The translations under genes were made by a program, and so were the position numbers. Below the pieces are notes generated by a model, which was given only the letters and a program-made list of their open reading frames with translations, made no database searches and was not told the origin of the DNA. 5,088 nucleotides of DNA from Pseudomonas sp. (lineage in GTDB: Bacteria; Pseudomonadota; Gammaproteobacteria; Pseudomonadales; Pseudomonadaceae): the NCBI GenBank assembly GCA_029240955.1, contig JARDZH010000218.1:1-5088 (forward strand), in the 5' to 3' direction. Below are positions 1 through 5,088 of the stretch, one piece after another (the stretch's first letter is position 1; every line of letters begins with the position of its first letter).

Positions 1-995
1 GTACGAATGTCGGCTTCGGTGTAGTGCTGCTCGACGACGTAACCGCCCTGCTCCGCTTCGTAGACATCCTGCAGCACCTGAGCCACCGCCAGCACCTGAG
101 TGCGGGCCGAATACGCCAGGCTCGACAGACGGCCGATCACGCGCTGCACCAGAGGATCATCCTTGGGGCTGGATTGCCCTGGAATGCCGAAGCCACGGGT
201 GCGTGCTTTCACGAAGGCCGTGGCGTCACGCAGCACGGCGTCCGCGATGCCAGTCAGGGTGGCGAGATGAAACAGCTGGTAGAACGCCGAGAGATAGGAC
301 TCGTTGCGCAACTCGTCGCTTTTGAAGCGCCGTACGATGTGTTCATCCGGAACATGAACATCCTTGAAGCGGGTGGTGCCGCTGCCTGTCAGACGCTGGC
401 CGAAACCGTCCCAGTCGTCTTCGACCGTGACACCCGGCGCGTCGGTCGGCACCGTGACGCTGACAAAATCGTCGCCGTCCAGCGCCACCGCCGCGATCCA
501 GTCTGCGTACAACGTGCCGGTGCAGTAGTACTTCTCGCCGTTGAGCAACCACCCCGCTGCATTGTTGCCGGGCTCGACGGCCGTCAGTGCTACAGAATTG
601 CGCGTGGTGTCGGTGCGCTCGGCCATGGCCGCTCCCCAGAGCTGGCCGTCGGCGACTTTTGCCAGCCAGTAGTTCTGGGAGGCTGCATCGCGGCTCGACA
701 ACCGGCCTTCGACAAAGCCGAAATGCGCACGCACGATCTGCGGCAGGTTGGAATCGGCCTCGCCCAGCCTGATCAACAGACCGAACAGCTGCGGCAGGCT
801 GATGCCCAGGCCGCCGTGCGTGACCGGGACCCGTAACGCACCGAAACCGGCCTCGCGCAGCCACTGCACCGGCTCGTAAGCCAGCTCACGATTGTGCTCG
901 CGAGCGAGCGCTGTGTCGGCGATACGCGCGATGACATCGGCAAACCGCAATTCGAGGTCTTCGGCCTTCAGGTCAAGAGAGATGGCAGTGTTCAT
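1..995 (-). CDS. Acyl-CoA-dehydrogenase-fold flavin monooxygenase, DszC/SfnB-like (3' end outside window)
   Basis: The visible part is 331 codons from the ATG at 995-993; the C-terminal end, usually another 60-80 residues in a family of about 400, lies beyond the left edge. Residues 10-110 are the helical N-terminal domain, about 115-220 the beta domain, and from about 235 the C-terminal helical domain. Segments resembling DszC/SfnB more than true acyl-CoA dehydrogenases are NGEKYYCTGTLYADW (152-166), VPTDAPGVTVEDDW (182-195), SGTTRF (205-210) and DDPLVQRVIGRL (279-290). H91 in AHFGF and T159 after C158 appear to sit where DszC has its active-site His and Ser (alignment from memory). Family members use reduced flavin and O2 to oxidise sulfur compounds in the cytoplasm, or supply sulfur under starvation. 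A Shine-Dalgarno AAAGGAG (1007-1001) lies 5 nt before the ATG and fixes the start. It follows the permease by 39 bp, so it is probably in the same operon. A genuine acyl-CoA dehydrogenase is the alternative; the family fold is sure, the sulfur role is inference. Confidence 0.88.
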   Translation of the reverse strand, partial: MNTAISLDLKAEDLELRFADVIARIADTALAREHNRELAYEPVQWLREAGFGALRVPVTHGGLGISLPQLFGLLIRLGEADSNLPQIVRAHFGFVEGRLSSRDAASQNYWLAKVADGQLWGAAMAERTDTTRNSVALTAVEPGNNAAGWLLNGEKYYCTGTLYADWIAAVALDGDDFVSVTVPTDAPGVTVEDDWDGFGQRLTGSGTTRFKDVHVPDEHIVRRFKSDELRNESYLSAFYQLFHLATLTGIADAVLRDATAFVKARTRGFGIPGQSSPKDDPLVQRVIGRLSSLAYSARTQVLAVAQVLQDVYEAEQGGYVVEQHYTEADIR

Positions 996-1000
996 AGAAG

Positions 1001-1007
1001 CTCCTTT
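1001..1007 (-). promoter_or_regulatory. Strong ribosome binding site of the DszC/SfnB-like gene
   Basis: On the minus strand the 39-nt gap after the permease stop contains AAAGGAG, ending 5 nt before the ATG at 995. It is the best Shine-Dalgarno sequence in the operon, which suggests that the enzyme is translated independently and well. No terminator-like hairpin lies in this gap. Confidence 0.8.
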
Positions 1008-1034
1008 GCTTGATTCAGGCGCAGTGATGGGCAG

Positions 1035-1967
1035 TCATTCGTGGGCCGACCGGGGATCGATCCAGCGGTTGGTGAGGTCGACGGCCAGATTGACCAACAC
1101 GTAAATGGCGGCGGCCAGCAAGGTCACCCCGAGTACCATCGGCACGTCCTTGTTGGTGGTGGCGTCGAGCATCAGGCGCCCGATGCCCTGCCGGGCGAAC
1201 AGCAGCTCGATCACCACCGCGCCACCCAAGAGGCTTGCGAAGATGAACCCGGCGAGCGTCACCAGCGGCACCAGCGCGTGGCGCAAGGCATGACGCAGAC
1301 GAACGGCCGTCTCCGACAGTCCCCGCGCCCGGGCCATGGCAATGAACGGTTGTTCGAGCGTGTCTTCGAGCGACTGACGCAGCAGCTGGGTGAGCACAGC
1401 GGCCACCGGCAGCGCCAGCGCAATCGAAGGCAGGATCAGCGAGCGCCAGCCCACCGAGCCGGAAGGCGGCAGCCAGTGCCAGTGAAACGAGAACACCAGC
1501 AACAGCAGAATCCCGATGACGAAAGACGGCGCCGACGAGAGCACCAGCTCGGTGCCCGAGGCCACTGAGCGGACCCAGCGCGAACGCTTGGCGGTCCAGA
1601 TGGCGCAGACCAGCGCGAGGACCACGGCCAGCAGCGCGGCAGTGAACGACAACTGAAGGGTCGCGCCGATCTGTTCCGAGATCGCCTGCGCCACCGGAAT
1701 CCGCAATCGATAGGATTCACCCAGATCGCCCTGAAGCAGCCGCGCAAGGTAGTTGCCGTACTGCACGATCAGCGGCTGATCCAGCCCGTATTCAACGCGC
1801 ACCTGAGCCAGAAGTTCGGGCGTCGGCAGCGCTTCGGGTCCACCGAGAATGGCCAGTGCCGTGTCGCCGCCACTGAAATTGACCGCGAGAAAGGTCAGGG
1901 TCGCCGCGCCCCACAGCACGCCAAGGCCGGCCAGCAGACGCAGAGCGATACGCTTGAAAAGGCTCAT
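1035..1967 (-). CDS. ABC transporter permease, DppB/OppB type
   Basis: This 310-residue inner-membrane protein has the usual length and plan of the first permease of peptide/opine/nickel importers. Likely membrane segments are about 8-30, 102-124, 140-161, 175-198, 234-256 and 277-299. The DLGESYR segment (81-87) is the DLGxS motif of DppB proteins. The EAA loop that contacts the ATPase is at about 205-232, with the core ARARGLSE followed by RHALRHAL. The start is the ATG at 1967-1965, whose bases overlap the TGA of the binding-protein gene as ATGA, a sign of translational coupling; GGGGA lies about 6-7 nt upstream. The frame stays open 109 codons further upstream, but that extension is only a shadow of the binding-protein gene. 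The protein normally pairs with a DppC-type second permease and two ATPases, none of which is in the window. Family assignment is firm; the substrate is unknown. Confidence 0.95.
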   Translation of the reverse strand: MSLFKRIALRLLAGLGVLWGAATLTFLAVNFSGGDTALAILGGPEALPTPELLAQVRVEYGLDQPLIVQYGNYLARLLQGDLGESYRLRIPVAQAISEQIGATLQLSFTAALLAVVLALVCAIWTAKRSRWVRSVASGTELVLSSAPSFVIGILLLLVFSFHWHWLPPSGSVGWRSLILPSIALALPVAAVLTQLLRQSLEDTLEQPFIAMARARGLSETAVRLRHALRHALVPLVTLAGFIFASLLGGAVVIELLFARQGIGRLMLDATTNKDVPMVLGVTLLAAAIYVLVNLAVDLTNRWIDPRSAHE

Positions 1968-3667
1968 GGCTTTTCCCCGTCCAGCCAGATGCTGGTGAAA
2001 AACGGCACGTTGTGCGAGGTATCGAAGATCACGCCCTTGACCTGTTTTGAGTAGGCCGTCAGCACCTGACTTTCCACGGAGGGCACAGCCGGCACGGTTT
2101 CGGTCAGGCGTTTCTGCGCCTGGGCGTAAAGCGCTTGCAGCTCGATCGGGTCGCGGGATCGTCGGGCGGCGCTGAGAACGCGGTCGAGCTCTGCGTCGCG
2201 GAACTTGCCGGCGTTCTGACCGATCAGGGTTGGCGTGCTGATGGACTGGCTGTGATAGAGCACGAAAAGCCCGTCCGGCGTGTTGGTGTGCCAATAGCCG
2301 GCGGCCAGGGCCTGAAACTTCCCGGCGTAGCGACGCTCAGTGATACGGGTCAGCGGCAGCACTTCGATGGGCATCTCCATGCCGACTTTCTTGAGATCCG
2401 CTTGAATGGCGACCGAAACACTGGCCGGGAACGCCGGATTGTCATACGTCAGCAAGGTCGCCTTGAGTCGCTGCCCGTCCCGGGTCCGGTAGCCCTGTGC
2501 GTCGCGGCCGGTCCAGCCCGCCTGATCGAGCAACGCGTTGGCAGCGTTGAAGTCATAAGCCAGAGCGTCGTTGTTCGGCCGGTAGAACTGCGTATTGGCG
2601 GCGAGGAAATCGGCCTTGCTGATCAACTCACCGAATCCTGAAATCCACGCCAGCCCATCACGGTCGATGGCTTTGGCAACGGCTTGGCGCACCCGCACGT
2701 CGTCGAACGGCGGCTGCTCGACGTTGAAGGTCATGCTGCGGCTGGGATTGCCCTTGCGAATGCGGCTGCGCATGACCAGGTTCGGATTGGCCCGAATGGC
2801 TGCGGCGTTCTGCGCCGGCGCGTCCAGCGCAAAGTCGGACTGCCCGGACTCCAGCGCCGTGAAGCGGATCATGGCTTCGGGCACGTAGCTCAGCTCGATG
2901 CGATCCAGATAGGCTTCGCCGCTATGGCGCGTGACCGGCGGCGCCCACCGATAGCCCGTGCGCCGGGAAAACACTGCGCCTTGATCGCGGGTATAGCTTT
3001 GCAGCACGAAAGGTCCGCTGCCGATCGGACGCTGGGCGATGGTCTTTGGCGCCTCGCGAATCTGCCGGGGCGAGATCATCCCGAGCCACGATTGGGCGAG
3101 CACATCCAGAAAAGGCGTGTACGGCTCACGCAGGCGGGCTTCGAAGGTGAACTCATCAATGACCTTCCCGCCCAGGTACGGCGCGATGTAGGCCGCTGCC
3201 AACGGCGACTTGGTCGCCGGATCACGCATGTGTTCGAGGTTGGTCTGCAGTGCGGCGGCGTTGAATGTCTCACCGTCGCTGAACGTCACGTCGTCGCGCA
3301 GATGAAAAGTGTAGGTTTTGCCGTCCTCCGAGATGTCCCAGGACTTGGCCAGCCACGGGCTGATGTTCCCCTCTTCGTCCTGATAGACGAGGCAGTCGAA
3401 CAGGATTCGCCCCATCCACTGCATGTTGCCGTGGGAAAGTGCGTGAATGTCGAAGCTGCCGGCATCGGAAGCCGCCGACACCCGCAACGTACCGCCATTG
3501 CGGCCGGGTGACGACTCATGAAAATCAGCAGCCGAATAACGGATCACGCCATTAGTGACCGTTCCATCCGCGTGCTTGCCCCCCGGCTCAGGTGTTATCG
3601 CAGGCGAACAGGCGCCGACCGCAAGGCAGGCCACAACAACGGATATAAGTTTGAAGGGAACGGCCAA
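1964..3667 (-). CDS. ABC transporter substrate-binding lipoprotein, solute-binding family 5
   Basis: This 567-residue protein is the extracytoplasmic binding component of a peptide/opine/nickel-class importer. Residues 1-19 form a lipoprotein signal peptide with lipobox AVGAC, so C20 is the predicted lipidated residue; S21 follows rather than Asp. A polar linker (about 21-57) precedes the domain. Family 5 hallmarks are AKSWDISEDGKTYTFHLR (107-124) with FSDGETF (129-135), GSGPFVLQSY (216-225), and PPFDDVRVRQAVAKAIDRDG (319-338). The start is TTG at 3667-3665: no ATG or GTG is in frame between it and the upstream stop at 3706-3704, the signal peptide begins here, and AAGGA (3679-3675) lies 7 nt before it. 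It is first in the leftward operon and overlaps the permease by 4 bp. Ligands of this family include di/oligopeptides, nickel chelates, opines and glutathione-like compounds; which applies cannot be told from sequence. The neighbouring flavoenzyme suggests an organosulfur ligand. Confidence 0.95.
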   Translation of the reverse strand: MAVPFKLISVVVACLAVGACSPAITPEPGGKHADGTVTNGVIRYSAADFHESSPGRNGGTLRVSAASDAGSFDIHALSHGNMQWMGRILFDCLVYQDEEGNISPWLAKSWDISEDGKTYTFHLRDDVTFSDGETFNAAALQTNLEHMRDPATKSPLAAAYIAPYLGGKVIDEFTFEARLREPYTPFLDVLAQSWLGMISPRQIREAPKTIAQRPIGSGPFVLQSYTRDQGAVFSRRTGYRWAPPVTRHSGEAYLDRIELSYVPEAMIRFTALESGQSDFALDAPAQNAAAIRANPNLVMRSRIRKGNPSRSMTFNVEQPPFDDVRVRQAVAKAIDRDGLAWISGFGELISKADFLAANTQFYRPNNDALAYDFNAANALLDQAGWTGRDAQGYRTRDGQRLKATLLTYDNPAFPASVSVAIQADLKKVGMEMPIEVLPLTRITERRYAGKFQALAAGYWHTNTPDGLFVLYHSQSISTPTLIGQNAGKFRDAELDRVLSAARRSRDPIELQALYAQAQKRLTETVPAVPSVESQVLTAYSKQVKGVIFDTSHNVPFFTSIWLDGEKP

Positions 3668-3679
3668 GAAAGCTTCCTT
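3665..3679 (-). promoter_or_regulatory. Ribosome binding site and TTG start of the binding-protein gene
   Basis: Reading leftward, AAGGA (3679-3675) is followed by 7 nt and then TTG (3667-3665). The in-frame stretch back to the stop at 3706-3704 has no ATG or GTG, only an ATT and this TTG as possible starts. The lipoprotein signal peptide begins directly after it. The rare start codon on the first gene may lower translation of the operon. Confidence 0.75.
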
Positions 3680-3728
3680 ACAAGAGTCCGGACAAATACA
3701 ACGTCACAACTGCACACTTGAGAGGCTA

Positions 3729-3744
3729 TGCAGCGAGCATGCCA
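3729..3744 (-). promoter_or_regulatory. Candidate sigma-54 promoter of the leftward operon (-24/-12)
   Basis: The minus strand from 3744 to 3729 reads TGGCATGCTCGCTGCA. Against the consensus YTGGCACGRNNNTTGCW it keeps the GG and GC doublets with the required 12-nt spacing and matches 10 of 14 informative positions. Transcription would start near 3718, giving a leader of about 50 nt before the TTG start. It is weaker than the rightward element, and a match of this quality could arise by chance. Confidence 0.45.
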
Positions 3745-3810
3745 TTTGCCGCCAACTACCCACATACCCATTCCATCTAAACGGTGTCATAAACCGCATA
3801 TTGCAGGGTT

Positions 3811-3885
3811 GGCCTGGACACAAGCCGTAAAACCGGGCTGTCTCAGGCCCACACGCCTGGCCGCAAGCCTGCCCACCGCGCAGGC
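3811..3885. repeat. GC-rich cluster of overlapping inverted repeats
   Basis: The core GCCTG or its complement CAGGC occurs five times in 75 bp (about 3812, 3844, 3855, 3867, 3881). These make three alternative hairpins: GGCCTGGACA (3811-3820) with TGTCTCAGGCC (3839-3849, one unpaired T), enclosing a GCC/GGC inner stem; CAGGC/GCCTG (3844-3848 / 3855-3859); and GCCTGC/GCAGGC (3867-3872 / 3880-3885). No U-run follows, so a terminator is unlikely. It may be a protein-binding array or a degenerate REP-like element. Confidence 0.5.
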
Positions 3886-3958
3886 ACAGCTATTCCAGAC
3901 GCTTCTATGGTTATTCCGCGGATCGACTTCCGCCTGCTGATGCGCGTACAGACTGTTC

Positions 3959-3968
3959 AACACGTGTT
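3959..3968. repeat. Perfect palindrome AACACGTGTT
   Basis: This is a perfect 10-bp palindrome centred about 155 bp upstream of the predicted receptor transcription start and about 245 bp upstream of the predicted operon start. That is within reach of sigma-54 activators, which bind palindromes well upstream. The flanks do not extend the symmetry, and a chance occurrence is possible. Confidence 0.35.
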
Positions 3969-4015
3969 TGTTTTCGCACAGCTCAGGAAAAAACGGCAAG
4001 TGTTGGAATCCGGTC

Positions 4016-4090
4016 AGCGTTTCAAAAACAAAGCAAGCAACAAACGCTCTCTCGAAAAGTTCAACTAACCGCTGAATGCCGGCAAACGCT
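4016..4090. repeat. Repeated heptamer AAACGCT, one inverted and two direct copies
   Basis: AGCGTTT at 4016-4022 is the exact inverse of AAACGCT at 4042-4048, and a second direct copy lies at 4084-4090. Both direct copies extend to CAAACGCT and are 42 bp apart, about four helical turns, so they lie on the same DNA face. The last copy sits just before the -24 element of the receptor promoter. Possible activator or repressor sites; no factor can be named from sequence. Confidence 0.4.
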
Positions 4091-4092
4091 TA

Positions 4093-4109
4093 TTGGCACA
4101 GAAACTGCT
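4093..4109 (+). promoter_or_regulatory. Candidate sigma-54 promoter of the TonB-dependent receptor (-24/-12)
   Basis: TTGGCACAGAAACTGCT matches the -24/-12 consensus YTGGCACGRNNNTTGCW at 12 of 14 informative positions, with GG (4095-4096) and GC (4107-4108) at the obligatory spacing. Transcription would begin near 4120 and give a leader of about 60 nt. No sigma-70 -10 hexamer lies at 16-18 bp from the overlapping TTGGCA, which favours the sigma-54 reading. Such a promoter needs an enhancer-binding activator, so the gene would be off unless specifically induced. Confidence 0.65.
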
Positions 4110-4134
4110 CTAGTCAAAGCAGGCATGACTATAC

Positions 4135-4165
4135 GAATAGAAAGCTGGTCACTCTTTATCTATTC
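4135..4165 (+). promoter_or_regulatory. Inverted repeat in the receptor mRNA leader, next to the RBS
   Basis: GAATAGA (4135-4141) pairs perfectly with TCTATTC (4159-4165), and AAG/CTT inside adds three more pairs around a 9-nt loop, leaving a two-base bulge. The stem ends 3 nt before the Shine-Dalgarno AAGGA (4169-4173). It could modulate translation or be a DNA operator; the stem is AU-rich and only moderately stable. Confidence 0.4.
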
Positions 4166-4180
4166 TCGAAGGAAGATGGA

Positions 4181-5088
4181 ATGCAGTCAGTTTTTTCGGA
4201 CAAGTTACTCAAGCTGCCAGTCGCGATAAGACGCGCCACCTGGATGACCACTGTAGGTCTGGGGTCTGCGTTGCTGTGTTCCGGCGCCGTTCGCGCTGAG
4301 GACGCTGCGCAGTCGCCCGATGCAGTACAAACCAGCGCGCCGCAGCTTAAAACCGTGACCGTGCAGGCGCAGAAGATCACGCCTGTGGAAGCGGCGAAGA
4401 GCCAGTTGAGCGAAATACCGGGCGGTACCAGCGTGGTCGACAGCGAGCAGGTCGCCAAAGGACGCACTGCGACGCTCCAGGACACGCTGGCCTATCAGCC
4501 AGGCGTGTTCGTGCAGTCCACTGGTGGTAATGACGCCGCGAAGATCTCCATCCGGGATTCGGGTGCCAACACGTCGCCGGGTTATTTCCGCGAAGGCATC
4601 AAGTTTCTGTTCGACGGCCTGCCGATTACCGGCCCCGGCGGCACACCTTACGAGTTTCTCAACGGCTCGGGCGTGAACTACACCGAGATCCTGCGCGGCG
4701 CCAACGCCTTTCAGTACGGCGCGCTGAGCCTCGGCGGCGCCATCAACTTCGTCAACCACACCGGCTACACCGCGCCCGGCCTGCGGCTGCGGGCAGAGGC
4801 CGGCAGTTACGGGTACAACAAACAGAGCCTGAGCGTGGGCGGGGTCGAAGGCGACTTCGACTACTACCTCAACGCTGACAATTACCGCAGCGACGGCTAT
4901 CGCGATTACAGCCTCTCGAAAAGCCAGGGCGTGGTCGCCAATGTTGGCTACCGGTTCAGCCCCAAGCTTGAAACGCGGCTGATGCTGCGCTACCGCGACG
5001 AGTATCACAACGACCCAAGCGCCACCACGCTCGACGCCGTCAAGCACCGTACGCGTGACGCGAGCGCGACTGCAGAAAGCAGCGGTGC
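4181..5088 (+). CDS. TonB-dependent outer-membrane receptor (5' part; 3' end outside window)
   Basis: The visible part is 302 codons, roughly 40% of a usual 700-800 residue receptor. Residues 1-39 are a signal peptide: basic n-region ending RRATWM, hydrophobic stretch TTVGLGSALL, and probable cleavage after VRA (39). A TonB box-like segment LKTVTVQAQ (56-64) follows directly, so there is no N-terminal STN signalling domain of the FecA type. The plug spans about 75-192, with GGTSVVDSEQV (81-91), LAYQPGVFVQ (103-112), ISIRD (122-126), FDGLPITGPGG (144-154), EILRGANAFQYG (169-180) and the closing SLGGAINFV (183-191). Barrel strands begin near LRLRAEAGSYGY (201-212). The ATG at 4181 is preceded by AAGGA at 7-nt spacing; the later in-frame Met22 would cut into the signal peptide. 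It takes up a ligand using TonB energy. Ligand unknown; there is no visible Fur box, and the divergent genes suggest an organosulfur compound rather than a siderophore. Confidence 0.93.
   Translation, partial: MQSVFSDKLLKLPVAIRRATWMTTVGLGSALLCSGAVRAEDAAQSPDAVQTSAPQLKTVTVQAQKITPVEAAKSQLSEIPGGTSVVDSEQVAKGRTATLQDTLAYQPGVFVQSTGGNDAAKISIRDSGANTSPGYFREGIKFLFDGLPITGPGGTPYEFLNGSGVNYTEILRGANAFQYGALSLGGAINFVNHTGYTAPGLRLRAEAGSYGYNKQSLSVGGVEGDFDYYLNADNYRSDGYRDYSLSKSQGVVANVGYRFSPKLETRLMLRYRDEYHNDPSATTLDAVKHRTRDASATAESSG

Larger units (their letters stand above)
3668..4180. other. Divergent intergenic control region (513 bp)
   Basis: No convincing gene lies here. The region separates the leftward transporter/oxidoreductase operon from the rightward receptor gene. 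It holds a sigma-54-like promoter facing each way near its two ends, a GC-rich hairpin cluster (3811-3885), a perfect 10-bp palindrome (3959-3968), repeated AAACGCT heptamers (4016-4090), and an inverted repeat in the receptor leader (4135-4165). The short open frames present have no Shine-Dalgarno and no recognisable protein features. The roughly 350 bp between the two promoters is room enough for enhancer-binding activator sites shared by both directions. Confidence 0.8.

Noticed and set aside
24..836. Long plus-strand open frame (270 codons) opposite the flavoenzyme gene
   Set aside because: It is antisense to a well-supported family gene, has no Shine-Dalgarno or recognisable domain, and has the Arg/His/Gln-rich composition typical of an antisense shadow in GC-rich DNA.
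1968..2294. Upstream extension of the permease frame by 109 codons
   Set aside because: The extension is Arg/Gln-rich, lies inside the binding-protein gene, and precedes a normal DppB N-terminus; the ATG at 1967 with the ATGA overlap is the natural start.
2684..3511. Plus-strand open frame (275 codons) opposite the binding-protein gene
   Set aside because: Antisense shadow of a gene with clear family 5 motifs; no domain and no ribosome binding site.
3867..3895. Rho-independent terminator at the GCCTGC/GCAGGC hairpin
   Set aside because: No T-run follows on either strand, and the position between divergent genes gives no transcript that needs to end there.
3728..3999. Short open frames of about 70 codons on both strands in the intergenic region
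   Set aside because: The minus-strand one starts at TTG without a Shine-Dalgarno and the plus-strand one starts inside the candidate leftward promoter; neither has recognisable protein features.
4093..4135. Sigma-70 promoter using TTGGCA as -35 and TATACG as -10
   Set aside because: The spacing (31 bp) is far too long and no better -10 lies at 16-18 bp, whereas the same bases fit the sigma-54 -24/-12 pattern with correct spacing.
4110..4165. Fur box for the TonB-dependent receptor
   Set aside because: The AT-rich leader has no good match to the GATAATGATAATCATTATC palindrome, so iron control is not supported by the sequence.
4205..5047. Minus-strand open frame (280 codons) opposite the receptor gene
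   Set aside because: The plus strand carries an unmistakable signal peptide, TonB box and plug; the minus frame is a Val/Ala-rich shadow.

Overview
The window most likely comes from a Pseudomonas-type gammaproteobacterium. This is inferred from the high GC content of the coding regions, the strong G/C third-position bias, the gene families present and the promoter style. No rRNA, tRNA, CRISPR array or insertion sequence was seen. The window is cut inside a gene at both ends.

Layout: a 513-bp intergenic region (3668-4180) separates two divergent units. Leftward on the minus strand runs a tightly packed operon. It starts with a lipoprotein-type family 5 (peptide/opine/nickel class) ABC substrate-binding protein (3667-1964, TTG start). 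An ATGA overlap leads into a DppB-type permease (1967-1035). After 39 bp comes an acyl-CoA-dehydrogenase-fold flavoprotein of the DszC/SfnB type (995 to beyond the left edge). Rightward on the plus strand is a TonB-dependent outer-membrane receptor (4181 to beyond the right edge): signal peptide, TonB box, complete plug and the start of the barrel.

The genes read as one uptake-and-attack system. A small molecule would be taken across the outer membrane by the receptor, captured by the binding lipoprotein, moved inward by the permease (second permease and ATPases presumably lie outside the window), and oxidised by the DszC/SfnB-like enzyme. In pseudomonads this combination is typical of scavenging sulfur from organic compounds, so an organosulfur substrate is the best guess; the actual substrate cannot be read from the sequence.

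Two independent hints support this. First, both divergent genes have a sigma-54-like -24/-12 element (plus strand 4093-4109, good; minus strand 3744-3729, weaker) at a sensible distance from the start codon. Sigma-54 with an SfnR-type activator is the known control route for sulfone use in Pseudomonas. Second, the products are poor in Met and Cys, the oxidoreductase strikingly so (3 of 331 residues). The space between the promoters holds several inverted and direct repeats that could be activator sites.
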